From: Candidatus Hydrogenedentota bacterium
GTDB lineage: Bacteria; Hydrogenedentota; Hydrogenedentia; Hydrogenedentales; SLHB01
DNA length: 64,000 nt
Reading direction: 5' to 3'
Assembly (NCBI GenBank): GCA_035416745.1
Contig: DAOLNV010000001.1
Location: 235,185-299,184 of the forward strand
Position 1 is the first letter of the stretch; each line of letters begins with the position of its first letter. Made by a program: the position numbers and the translations under genes. This document shows positions 52,423 through 61,083 of this stretch, one piece after another. A model generated the notes under the pieces. It saw nothing but the letters and a program-made list of their open reading frames with translations, was not told the origin of the DNA and searched no databases.

Positions 52423-53193
52423 CTAGCCGAATTGCCCGATCAGATAGTCGTTGGTCCGTTGATCGCGGGGCGCGGTAAACAGCTGGTCTGTGGCGCCCAC
52501 CTCGATGAGGTCGCCCATCAGGAAAAATGCCGTGCGGTCGGAGGCCCGGGCAGCCTGTTTCGTATTGTTGGTAACGAGGACGATGGAGTGGCTTGCCTTG
52601 AGTTCCGCCAGCGCATCCTCGATCTTCGCGGTGGAGATGGGGTCCAGGCCGGAGCACGGTTCATCCAGGATGAGTACCTCCGGATTGAGCGCCAGGACCC
52701 GGGCAAGACACAGGCGCTGTTGTTGGCCGCCCGATAGATTGTGCGCGTGCTCGTGGAGCCGGTCCTTGACTTCGTCCCACAAGAAGGCCGCGCGCAAAGC
52801 GGCTTCCACGCGTTCATTCAAGGCGCTCCTCGAACGGATTCCAGCCAGTCTTGGACCATACACCAGGTTGTCGTAGATGGACCAGGGTAGCGGGACCGGC
52901 ACCGCATAGACCATTCCGACCCGGCGGCGCAGATCCGCGACATCAACTTCCGGGCTGTAAATGTCTTTCCCATCAAGGAGGATTTGGCCCGTGTGCGAGA
53001 ATCCGTGCTGGAGGTCATTGAGACGGTTAAGACATCGCAGGAAGGTCGTTTTCCCGCTGCTCGCGGGCCCAATGATCGCCAAGCGCTCGTTGGGCAGAAC
53101 ATCCAGGTTGAGATGCCGAAACGCGCGCGTCCCGCCGAAGCTCACGGAGAGGTCCCGCACCTGCATTTTCGGGTTCGGCTCGCCGCTCGTCAT
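52423..53193 (-). CDS. pstB: Phosphate ABC transporter ATPase, PstB paralogue with degenerate Q-loop and switch histidine
   Basis: The product is 256 residues. Walker A is GPASSGKTT (residues 42-50), the signature is a perfect LSGGQ (153-157) and Walker B is LILDEP (Asp177, Glu178). The Q-loop Gln is replaced by Ala97 (GMVYAVPVPLP) and the switch His by Asn209 (VTNN). It can thus give a good signature to a partner but its own ATP site is impaired. Its start overlaps the pstA stop by four bases. Together with the next pstB it likely forms an ATPase heterodimer for the PstC/PstA channel. Confidence 0.93.
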   Translation of the reverse strand: MTSGEPNPKMQVRDLSVSFGGTRAFRHLNLDVLPNERLAIIGPASSGKTTFLRCLNRLNDLQHGFSHTGQILLDGKDIYSPEVDVADLRRRVGMVYAVPVPLPWSIYDNLVYGPRLAGIRSRSALNERVEAALRAAFLWDEVKDRLHEHAHNLSGGQQQRLCLARVLALNPEVLILDEPCSGLDPISTAKIEDALAELKASHSIVLVTNNTKQAARASDRTAFFLMGDLIEVGATDQLFTAPRDQRTNDYLIGQFG

Positions 53194-54032
53194 CGTCCCG
53201 CCCTCCGCACGAACTGGCGCATCAGCCAGTAAGCCAGGGCATTGAGCGCCAGAATCGAAATAATCAATACCGACGCCGTGGCGTAGGCGTTCTCCATCGA
53301 CAGGCCTTCACGGGACAAGATATAGAAATGCAGGGCAAGGGTGCGGGACGAGTCGAATAACGAGTTGGGCATATGCAGCGCGGACCCGGCGGTAAGCATT
53401 ACGGCTGCGGTTTCACTGATGCTCCGGCCGAGCGACAGGACGACGCCGGTGCAAATGCCGGGCAAAGCGAGGGGCAATACAACCTTGGTGGCCATCTGCC
53501 AGCGGGTGCTGCCCAGACCATAACTGACCTCGCGGTAGGCGTGCGGAACCGCGCGAATTGCTTCTTCCGTCGTCCGGATAATGGTCGGCAAGACCATCAG
53601 GGCCAGCGTCAAAGCGCCGGAGAGCACGCTGAGTCCCATCCCCAGGGTGATGGTGAAGAAAACGAATCCAAACAATCCGAAGATAATAGATGGTATGCCC
53701 GCCAGACAATCGGCCCCGAACCGAATAACCGCGGTCAACCGGCTTTCTCGGGTGTACTCGGTCAGGTAGAGGGCCGTGGCTACGCCGATTGGCGCAGCGA
53801 TCGCGACCGCCAGGCCGGCCACCATAATCGTCCCGACAATCATCGGAAACACGCCGCCTTTGCGGCCCATGCTCTGAGGGGATTCGGTCAGGAATGTCCA
53901 AGTGATTTGCGGCAGCCCATGCACCAGAACAAAAGTGATGATGAACAGCAGCACCCCGATGGTAACTAGAGCCAAGGCCCACATTGCGGCAACCGCGATG
54001 CGCTGACCGGCGGCAGGAGACAATCTCATCAT
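53190..54032 (-). CDS. pstA: Phosphate ABC transporter permease PstA
   Basis: The product is 280 residues with six hydrophobic segments. VFPMIVGTIMVAGLAVAIA, then GVATALYLTEYTRES, are typical PstA stretches. LGSTRWQMATKVVLPLALPG is the EAA-type loop that contacts the ATPase. It overlaps pstC by four bases upstream and pstB by four downstream, so the operon is tightly coupled. The N-terminal half has a short periplasmic loop (GLPQITWTFLTESPQSMG). It forms the channel with PstC in the inner membrane. Confidence 0.94.
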   Translation of the reverse strand: MMRLSPAAGQRIAVAAMWALALVTIGVLLFIITFVLVHGLPQITWTFLTESPQSMGRKGGVFPMIVGTIMVAGLAVAIAAPIGVATALYLTEYTRESRLTAVIRFGADCLAGIPSIIFGLFGFVFFTITLGMGLSVLSGALTLALMVLPTIIRTTEEAIRAVPHAYREVSYGLGSTRWQMATKVVLPLALPGICTGVVLSLGRSISETAAVMLTAGSALHMPNSLFDSSRTLALHFYILSREGLSMENAYATASVLIISILALNALAYWLMRQFVRRAGR

Positions 54033-54889
54033 CGGGACCCGCCCTTCTTGGCGCTGCTTCGGGCAATGGCGAGGGCTATCGTGTTGAGCATCATAATGAT
54101 GGCAAATAACGTCACGCCCGTAGCGAACAGCGCCTCCCGGTGTTCTCCCGACGCATAACCCATTTCGAGCGCGATGTTGCTGGTCAACGTCCGCACCGGA
54201 TCGAGGAGTCCGTGGGGCACCTCCAACGCGTTTCCGGCGACCATGATCACGGCCATGGTCTCTCCAACTGCGCGCCCCATCCCCAGTATCACGGCGGCCA
54301 TGATGCCCGAACGTGCGGCTTTAAGCATGACCATGCGAGTGGTCTGCCACTGCGTGGCGCCGAGGGCGATCGAGCCTTCCCAGTAGGACCGCGGCACCGC
54401 CTGGAGCGCGTCTATCGAGATGCTCGTTACCGTAGGCAGGACCATGATGCCAAGGACTATCGAGGCGGCCAGAACCGAAAGCCCGGGGCCGCCAAGATAC
54501 GTGCGAATGAGCGGCACAATCGTGACCACGCCCATGAATCCGTAAACGACGGAAGGAATTCCCGCAAGCAATTCCACCACGGGTTTCAGCACCGACGCCA
54601 ACCCCGCCGGACAGAACTGCGTCAGCACTATCGCAAGGCCCAGCCCGAAAACGGACCCGATAGTCATCGCGCCAGCCGTTACAGCCAGCGAGCCGGCTAT
54701 CATTGAACAGATGCCAAATGCTCCATTCTTGGGGTCCCAGTCAGAGGACAGGAAGAACTCCCGCACGCCCGATCTCAGAATGATTGGCAGGCCTTCTTTG
54801 AAAATAAACACGGTTATCAGGGCCAGTCCCGAGATTGCCGACAACGCCACAATCATAAGAGCGGCGGCTATGAGTTTGTCCTGTTTCAT
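54029..54889 (-). CDS. pstC: Phosphate ABC transporter permease PstC
   Basis: The product is 286 residues with six hydrophobic segments. KEGLPIILRSGVREFFLSS, then WDP, FGICSMIAGSLAVTA and LAGIPSVVYGFMGV are the family stretches. The EAA-type loop is LGATQWQTTRMVMLKAARSG. It overlaps pstS (four bases, ATGA type) and pstA (four bases). It pairs with PstA to form the inner-membrane channel. Confidence 0.94.
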   Translation of the reverse strand: MKQDKLIAAALMIVALSAISGLALITVFIFKEGLPIILRSGVREFFLSSDWDPKNGAFGICSMIAGSLAVTAGAMTIGSVFGLGLAIVLTQFCPAGLASVLKPVVELLAGIPSVVYGFMGVVTIVPLIRTYLGGPGLSVLAASIVLGIMVLPTVTSISIDALQAVPRSYWEGSIALGATQWQTTRMVMLKAARSGIMAAVILGMGRAVGETMAVIMVAGNALEVPHGLLDPVRTLTSNIALEMGYASGEHREALFATGVTLFAIIMMLNTIALAIARSSAKKGGSR

Positions 54890-55692
54890 TGGGCGTGCAC
54901 CAGCCCCTCGGTCTCGAGAATCTTCTGACTCTCTGGGGAAAGAACGTAGTCAAAGAAGCGCTGGGCTTCCGGTCTGAGAGTGCCCTTGGTGACAAACAGG
55001 AACGGACGGGCCAGCTTGTAGGACCCCGCGAGCACGTTTGCAGAAGAAGGCTGGATGCCATCCACCAGGACCGTTTTCAGTTCGTGTCCAACCAGGCCCA
55101 GGGACATGTATCCGATGGCCGCCGGATCTCCCTTGACCAACTCCTTTACCGCGCCGTTCGATTCTTGTGTCAGAGCTCTGCGCGAGATACGCTCCTTACC
55201 CATGACCAGATGCACAAAACTTTCACGCGTGCCGGAACCTTCTTCCCGGGTGATGGGCCGCACAGGCCCGTCATGGCCCCCAACCTCGCTCCAGCTCTGG
55301 ATCTCTCCGCTGAAAAGCCCGCGGATCTGGGCGGAGGTCAGCTCGGATACGGGGTTGCCGGGGTTGACGACGATGGCCAGGCCGTCCCGGGCAATGACCG
55401 TGCCTGTAAACTGTTGTTCTTCCTCCGGAGTGAGCAGCCTCGAACACATGCCGATATCGGCCAGGCTGTTAGACACCGCCTGCAACCCCGCGGTGGACCC
55501 GCCCCCCTGCACATCGACGTTCTTGTTTGGGTTCTTTGCGGTATATTCCTCGGCGAGCAGTTCCGCAAACGGCTGAATTGATGTAGACCCCACGACGCTG
55601 ACCGCGCCGGTCTGCCCATCTTTGCAGCCGGGCGTGAGCGCAACGAGTGCTGCCGCCACATAGAGGCAAAGTGCTCTCGCTTTCGGATGCAT
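54886..55692 (-). CDS. pstS: Phosphate-binding lipoprotein PstS
   Basis: The product is 268 residues with a lipoprotein signal ending ALTPGC (Cys23). The phosphate-binding loops are VVGSTSIQPFAELLAEEY, VQGGGSTAGLQAVSN, DIGMCSR and TREEGSGTRESF. The first has the Thr-Ser pair and the last the Gly-Ser-Gly-Thr-Arg that hold phosphate. It delivers phosphate to PstC/PstA from the periplasm. It starts the run pstS-pstC-pstA-pstB-pstB-phoU. GGGGA lies about 8 bases before the ATG. A loose Pho-box-like pattern upstream is too weak to annotate. Confidence 0.94.
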   Translation of the reverse strand: MHPKARALCLYVAAALVALTPGCKDGQTGAVSVVGSTSIQPFAELLAEEYTAKNPNKNVDVQGGGSTAGLQAVSNSLADIGMCSRLLTPEEEQQFTGTVIARDGLAIVVNPGNPVSELTSAQIRGLFSGEIQSWSEVGGHDGPVRPITREEGSGTRESFVHLVMGKERISRRALTQESNGAVKELVKGDPAAIGYMSLGLVGHELKTVLVDGIQPSSANVLAGSYKLARPFLFVTKGTLRPEAQRFFDYVLSPESQKILETEGLVHAQ

Positions 55693-55940
55693 TCTGCGGT
55701 CCCCAGGAACTCTACTGAAGGTGCTTTATTCTCATTCCGCAGACAAAGTGTACTACAGATCGCCAGTGCTTTTGTAGCCTCCAGGACCCAGACACGTGCC
55801 GTCCCTCATGGGCCCCGTAAACCACTCCCCGCGAAGCATCAGTCCGGCTGCGCCAACACCGTGAAAGTCATGGGACTTACAGGTCTTATGAGTCCATTGG
55901 CCGCATCAGGGAAGTGAGAACCCCGCCTGCGCTACTCCAG

Positions 55941-56150
55941 CTACGCCAGGTTGAAACGATAATGCAGGGCGCTGCTGATCACGCCGATGGCGCCGTCGGG
56001 CGTCTGGATCGACGCCAGGTAGCCTTTCGGCTCGGCATGCGTTGCGTCCATCACGAATTCTCGGGTCCACGCGCCTCCGTCGAATGTCGCGGCTTCGTTC
56101 ACTCCGGTGACCAGTTTCCGCACCGGCCACGTCGCGACGGCGAAACTATG
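55941..56150 (-). pseudogene. 3' fragment of a sialidase/BNR-like gene
   Basis: Immediately after the beta-helix gene stop (56146-56148), in another frame, the minus strand encodes TWPVRKLVTGVNEAATF and then KGYLASIQTPDGAIGVISSA, LHYRFNLA, ending at 55941. The pattern GYLA-x-QTPDG-x-I-ISS-LHY-FNLA is the usual C-terminal end of BNR/Asp-box exo-sialidase-like proteins as I recall them. No start or N-terminal four-fifths exists, and the frame upstream reads out-of-frame beta-helix sequence. It is a leftover tail and has no start codon of its own. Confidence 0.5.
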
Positions 56151-58851
56151 GCTGTGCCTGCTCGAGGACGATGTTGTCGAGGTAGAACACGCCGTCCACG
56201 TCGCCGTCCGCAACAAAACCCAGCCAGGCCACATGCCGGAAGTCGCTATTGCCGAAAGGCAATCCTTCGGCCACCACCGGGTCCTGACCCGGCACCGTCA
56301 CGGTCACACTGAACGTGCCGCTGCTCTCCTTGCCAAGGGACGTTCTGATCTCGACATGAAACCATTGTCCTGCGGGCACTTTGAGCAATGGCCTGTCCAT
56401 GGCGGTCAACGTTCCGTCGCTGCTGATATGGATTCGCGGACCCGCCTTGTATGGATGACCGCCCGAGCGCCATTCGCAATACATAATTACACCGGGTTCC
56501 ACACGAATATCGAAACTGCCCACAACATTTCCCCCAAACACCAGGGGATGGTAGAAGAAATGCGGATTGTAGGGTTGGTCGAGCCCGGGTTTGTCCTGGA
56601 TCTTGAGACTTCGAGCTCCGCCAGCCGCCGTTTCATCGGTGACGAGGATGGTAGCCTCGGCTGTTGTCCCCGACGTGGCGGCATTCTTTGGCCCTGCGCC
56701 GGGGGGCGTGTCTTCGAAATCGTCGCGCACGAACTTGGGCTCGAAGGGCGCGGGCAGCTCGGAAGGGGGATGCTCGACGCGTTTCGGCGCCTCGACCCAC
56801 GCCTCGTCCCCATACAGGCCGATGCCGCTCGTGTCAATAGGCTCAAACCCAATGCCGAGGGCCGGCGAATCCGGTTTCAGGTGAAAATCCAGCGCCTGCG
56901 GGTTTTCGAATAGCGGATCGGCGACGAGCGAGTGTTCGTCCTGGCCTTTTGCCCGCCATTGCTCCAGCGTGTTTCCCGCAAACAGGATGTTGCCGCCGAG
57001 CGATTCATCCCAGTAACAGTTGAAATCGAGGTCATACTGATTATCGCTCCAGTTGCTGCTCAGGAGCTGGCCGTTGTTGAAGTAGACAATGTTGCGCCGG
57101 AACGTGAACGACAGGTGTTCCTCCATCCGGGTGCGCTGAATCTGCCCTTCCTGCGAGTACGCGAAAATGTTGTTCTCGATGCGGTTCTCCTGGCCGTAAT
57201 GCTGATGGAAACCGCCTGTCTTCGTGTTGTATACGAGGTTGTTCTCGATGCGCAGATACGAGCTGCCTTCGTCGGGATAGATTCCCCAGCCCCCGTACGA
57301 ATACGAAACCACATCGTGAATGTGGTTGTACCGGCACACGGTCCCCGGCGCGCGCCCAAGCAGGTAGATGCCGCCCATATCGCTCAGATACCGTTTCCCC
57401 AGATGGTGAATATGGTTGTACTCGATGATGTTGTGGTTCGCCGAACTGGGCGCGTACCCCCACGACCAGCCCACCGACACCCCCGTGTAGTAGAAGTCGT
57501 GAATCTCGTTGTGCGAAACGGTGTTGTAAGAACTCCTGCCAATCCACACCCCCACCGCGGGGTGGTAGATGGTTCCGCCGTCGTGGATCCAGTTGTTGTC
57601 GGCCACGTTGAGGCGGCACACCTGGTATGACGTCGCCGCGTCGCCCATCTCGCCCAGTCGTACACCACCTGCGCCAAGGTCGTGGATATGGTTCCTGGCG
57701 ATAAGGTTATCCTCGCATCCCTCGCCGAACCAGACTCCGTAGTTGCTGACATGGGCGATATCGCAGTTCTCGACGGAACAGTTCCGCGCCCCCCGGGCCT
57801 GGAACGCCGCGTTGACCGAGCACGCGGCCTGCTGGCTGTTCATGCCCTCCGACGGAAGGCTGTAATCGGTGTGATAAAACGCAATGCCTTTGAAGTGAAG
57901 ATGCTCCACGAAAGCGCCGCCGGCCGTATCGCCCTGAAGCACGATCAATTGCTGCGCAACCGGCGCGATGACCTCCGCGGTGTCCATCTCCTCCCCCGGT
58001 TTCGGGATGTACGAGACTGTTTTCGTCTTGCGCTCGAGATACCACTCGCCGGGCGCGTCCAGGCCCTCCAGAATGTTCTCCACGTAATACCGTTGTCCTG
58101 GCCCGGACCACCGGTTGAAGTCCCACCCGCCTTCAGGACGTTTCATGATCAGCAGGCGCTGTTCCCTGTCAATCCGCTCAACGGGAAGCTTCGTGATGTC
58201 CCACGAATGAAGTCCCACCACGAGCACGTCCTCGATGTTCTGCCACTCCTGCACGTCTCCTTCCTTATACCGAATGGCATTGTGCGGGCTGACAACCGGT
58301 TTCTGGGTGTTCGGGTCATTTATGACGGGCGCCGTCCCGTCGCTGATGAAGTTGTCTCCGTTAGGACTGCGTGCCGGGCCGCGAAACTCGCCGTTCACCC
58401 ACAACGCGCAGAACGGCGAGGGACGAGGCCCCGCTTCCGGCACGATTGCCCGCCAGACCCCGCCATCCTGCGTCCAGCCTGTAACAGGGACTCCGCCGCT
58501 GACAACCGGATGCTCGCCCGGATACGCTTCGTATGTGATCGGCGCCGTGGGCGACCCCGTGTCTACCGGCTCGAAGACGATAGGCGCCGTTACACGGTAC
58601 ACGCCGTTCCGCAGTTGTACCGAGACAGGCCCCGGCAACCTGCCAGCGCCTTTCATTTCCCGCAACAAATCGCGCGCGCCCGTGATAGTCGCGCGCGGCC
58701 CGTCCGTCCCCTCGGCATTGGGTTCCGGCAGGGTTCCCGACCACGCATCGTTGCCGTTGGGCGCGACATACAATTGCAGCGCCGTATCGCCGGCATGGGC
58801 GACGGAAAGGGCCGCAACAATCGCAGCTACAAGGATGAGTCTCTTGCACAT
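56146..58851 (-). CDS. Secreted right-handed beta-helix protein, probable polysaccharide lyase or hydrolase
   Basis: The product is about 901 residues from the ATG at 58851 (AGGAGA 6 bases upstream). A signal peptide (KRLILVAAIVAALSVAHAG) leads into LYVAPNGNDAWSGTLPEPN, the usual start of these beta-helix proteins. Residues about 310-600 hold repeated turns of the type NHIHDLGAGGV, HNEIHDFYYTGVSVG, YNHIHHLGKRYLSDMGGIYL and ENNLVYN. The final 200 or so residues are a beta-sandwich carbohydrate-binding-like domain ending FYLDNIVLEQAQP. The His/Asp-rich turns suggest a catalytic groove; the substrate is unknown. It is divergent from the sugar transporter genes. Confidence 0.82.
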   Translation of the reverse strand: MCKRLILVAAIVAALSVAHAGDTALQLYVAPNGNDAWSGTLPEPNAEGTDGPRATITGARDLLREMKGAGRLPGPVSVQLRNGVYRVTAPIVFEPVDTGSPTAPITYEAYPGEHPVVSGGVPVTGWTQDGGVWRAIVPEAGPRPSPFCALWVNGEFRGPARSPNGDNFISDGTAPVINDPNTQKPVVSPHNAIRYKEGDVQEWQNIEDVLVVGLHSWDITKLPVERIDREQRLLIMKRPEGGWDFNRWSGPGQRYYVENILEGLDAPGEWYLERKTKTVSYIPKPGEEMDTAEVIAPVAQQLIVLQGDTAGGAFVEHLHFKGIAFYHTDYSLPSEGMNSQQAACSVNAAFQARGARNCSVENCDIAHVSNYGVWFGEGCEDNLIARNHIHDLGAGGVRLGEMGDAATSYQVCRLNVADNNWIHDGGTIYHPAVGVWIGRSSYNTVSHNEIHDFYYTGVSVGWSWGYAPSSANHNIIEYNHIHHLGKRYLSDMGGIYLLGRAPGTVCRYNHIHDVVSYSYGGWGIYPDEGSSYLRIENNLVYNTKTGGFHQHYGQENRIENNIFAYSQEGQIQRTRMEEHLSFTFRRNIVYFNNGQLLSSNWSDNQYDLDFNCYWDESLGGNILFAGNTLEQWRAKGQDEHSLVADPLFENPQALDFHLKPDSPALGIGFEPIDTSGIGLYGDEAWVEAPKRVEHPPSELPAPFEPKFVRDDFEDTPPGAGPKNAATSGTTAEATILVTDETAAGGARSLKIQDKPGLDQPYNPHFFYHPLVFGGNVVGSFDIRVEPGVIMYCEWRSGGHPYKAGPRIHISSDGTLTAMDRPLLKVPAGQWFHVEIRTSLGKESSGTFSVTVTVPGQDPVVAEGLPFGNSDFRHVAWLGFVADGDVDGVFYLDNIVLEQAQP

Positions 58852-58957
58852 GACGCTTCTCCTGAGTTCTTGGGATTTTGGAGACACAATACCCAATTCT
58901 GCTTCCAGGTACACCTTTTCCCTTTCCGCAACTATGTTCTATACAAAGAATAGTGTA

Positions 58958-58987
58958 TTGTTTCCCCAAAATTCGGTGCGCTATCAT
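58958..58987 (+). promoter_or_regulatory. Sigma-70-type promoter for the sugar transporter genes
   Basis: TTGTTT and TATCAT (5 of 6) are separated by 18 bases, 50 bases before the ATG at 59038. The -35 is weak (3 of 6). Confidence 0.45.
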
Positions 58988-59037
58988 ACGCCCCTACAAG
59001 CCAGAAACCGGCGGGAACAACCTTGGAGGAAAGACGT

Positions 59038-60024
59038 ATGCGGGGAACATCCGGCATTCTCAAAGGCGTCACGGCCACCTTGATTGCTATTGCCCTTGCC
59101 CTATGCACCGGCTGCGGCGGAGACCAGACGGCTTCCCCGGGTCCACGCGATGTCGCGAGCCAGCCAGCCAAACCCCGCGTGGCCCTCATCATGAAATCCC
59201 TCGCCAACGAGTTCTTTCTCACCATGGAGGAGGGGGCTAAGGCTCATCAGAAGGCAAATGCCGGCACGTACGACCTCGTAGCGCAGGGCATTAAAGACGA
59301 ACGCGACGTCAACCGGCAGGTACAGCTTGTCGAGCAGATGATCGCACAAGACGTCGACGCCATCGTGATTGCCCCCGCGGACTCGAAACTCCTCGTATCC
59401 GCCTGCCAGAAAGCCATGGACGCCGGCATCGTGGTCGTCAATATCGACAACAAGTTCGACAGCGGCGTGCTGGCCGAGCGCAACGTCCAAATCCCCTTTG
59501 TGGGACCTGACAACCGCAAGGGCGCGCGCCTGGTCGGCGAATATCTCGCCGGAAAACTTTCGCCAGGCGATCCCGTGGCCATCGTCGAAGGCATTCCCAC
59601 CGCCTTCAACGCCATCCAGCGCAAACTGGGATTCGAGGATGCCATGAACGCCGCAGGCATGAAAATCGTCGCCTCCCAGTCCGGCAGTTGGGAAACTTCG
59701 AAGGCGAACCAGGTCGTCTCGGCGGTGATCACCGAAAACCCGAACATCAAGGCCTTCCTGTGCGCGAACGACAGCATGGCCCTGGGCGCGGTGGCCGCTC
59801 TGCGCGCTGCCGGGAAGCTCGAGTCCGTGCGCGTGGTCGGGTTCGACAACATCTCCGCGGCCCAGGAACTCCTCAAGAAAGGCGAGCTCCTCGCGACGGC
59901 CGACCAGCACGCGGACCAGCTCGCCGTCTTCGGCATCGAGTACGCGTTGAAGATGATCGGGGGAGAAGCCCTCCCCGAAGATTACGAAACCCCCGTCGAC
60001 CTTGTTACGGCCGAAAACCTGTAA
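59038..60024 (+). CDS. Sugar ABC transporter substrate-binding lipoprotein (RbsB type)
   Basis: The product is 328 residues. GGAGGA lies 7-8 bases before the ATG at 59038, so an in-frame TTG at 59023 is not used. A lipoprotein-like signal ends in ALCTGC (Cys26). The mature part is a periplasmic-binding-protein fold: PRVALIMKSLANEFFLTMEE, DAIVIAPADSKLLVSA, VVVNIDNKFDSG, AFLCANDSMALGA, RVVGFDNISAAQELLKKG. It most resembles ribose- or galactose-type binding proteins. The specific sugar is unknown. The permease gene follows after 46 bases. No ATPase gene is in the pair. Confidence 0.9.
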   Translation: MRGTSGILKGVTATLIAIALALCTGCGGDQTASPGPRDVASQPAKPRVALIMKSLANEFFLTMEEGAKAHQKANAGTYDLVAQGIKDERDVNRQVQLVEQMIAQDVDAIVIAPADSKLLVSACQKAMDAGIVVVNIDNKFDSGVLAERNVQIPFVGPDNRKGARLVGEYLAGKLSPGDPVAIVEGIPTAFNAIQRKLGFEDAMNAAGMKIVASQSGSWETSKANQVVSAVITENPNIKAFLCANDSMALGAVAALRAAGKLESVRVVGFDNISAAQELLKKGELLATADQHADQLAVFGIEYALKMIGGEALPEDYETPVDLVTAENL

Positions 60025-60070
60025 GCATCATGCAGCTAATCCGGGGCCCGCACCGAGAAAGAAGTTCTGA

Positions 60071-61036
60071 ATGAGCAGCGGCAGACGTTCCTATATCTTT
60101 CTGCTCGACTATCTCGGGCTTACCGTCGTCCTGCTCTTGCTCATCGCGGGATTCAGCGTATTCACCGAAAATTTCTTCACCCTCACGAATTTCCGGACCA
60201 TCGTGAACCAGACTCCCGACGCGGTCGTTATCGCTGTCGGTATGACCTTCGTGTTGATCATCGCGGGCATCGACCTTTCAGTGGGGTCGGTGCTTGGGCT
60301 GAGCGAGGCCGTTCTCGCAGTCTGTCTTCATCGCTTCGGATTGCCTATGCCGGTTGGAATCGCGGCCTGCCTGGGCACCGGCCTGCTATGCGGCGTCCTC
60401 AACGGCGCCACTACCATCACGTGGCGGCTGCCCTCATTCATCGTGACCCTGGGCATGCTCGAGATCGCTCGCGGCGGCGCATACCTCGTGACCAATTCCC
60501 GCTCGATCTACCTGGGCACGCAACTCGGAGGTTTTGTTTCGTTGCGCATCGGCGGCGTCTCCATGATGTTCGTGATCGCCGTTCTCGTCGTTGTTGCGGG
60601 GCAGATTGTGCTGTCGCTCACGGCATTTGGACGCCATCTCTTTGCGATCGGGTCCAATGAAGAATCGGCCCGGCTGTCGGGCATCCCCACGCAACAGTTG
60701 AAGGCGGCCGTGTTCGCACTAAGCGGATTCCTTGCCGGTTTGGCGGCGCTGATCAGCGCGGCGCGGCTCGAGGGTGTCAATCCGGAAGACGGCATCGGTT
60801 ACGAGCTGCAGGCGATCGCGGCCGTCGTCATTGGCGGCACAAGCCTTTTCGGCGGCCGCGGGTCAGTGGTTCGCTCGTTTCTCGGCGTCATGATCATTGC
60901 GGTGCTCGCGGGCGGTCTGGCTCAGGCAAATGCCCAGGAGCATACCAAACGCCTCGTAACGGGCATGGTCATTGTTGCTGCCGTGATCATCGACTACTAC
61001 CGCAACCGGTTGCGCGCTTCGAGTGTTTCCGGATAG
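60071..61036 (+). CDS. Sugar ABC transporter permease (RbsC type)
   Basis: The product is 321 residues with about eight to ten hydrophobic segments. NFRTIVNQTPDAVVIAVGMT, followed by FVLIIAGIDLSVGSVLGL, is the signature of the RbsC/AraH permease family, and AIAAVVIGGTSLFGGRGSVV is the EAA-like ATPase-contact region. It follows the binding protein on the same strand and precedes the PL8-type lyase gene by 47 bases, so import of lyase products is plausible. The expected RbsA-type ATPase is missing from the window. Confidence 0.9.
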   Translation: MSSGRRSYIFLLDYLGLTVVLLLLIAGFSVFTENFFTLTNFRTIVNQTPDAVVIAVGMTFVLIIAGIDLSVGSVLGLSEAVLAVCLHRFGLPMPVGIAACLGTGLLCGVLNGATTITWRLPSFIVTLGMLEIARGGAYLVTNSRSIYLGTQLGGFVSLRIGGVSMMFVIAVLVVVAGQIVLSLTAFGRHLFAIGSNEESARLSGIPTQQLKAAVFALSGFLAGLAALISAARLEGVNPEDGIGYELQAIAAVVIGGTSLFGGRGSVVRSFLGVMIIAVLAGGLAQANAQEHTKRLVTGMVIVAAVIIDYYRNRLRASSVSG

Positions 61037-61083
61037 TCAACGGGAGCATCCCGGCCGGTCAACGGTCCAAACGAGGTACTGCC

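Noticed and set aside
55693..55760. A Pho-box-like pair (CTGTAGT and TTTGTCT on the minus strand) before pstS
   Set aside because: The two halves match the PhoB consensus only loosely and no phoB is in view.
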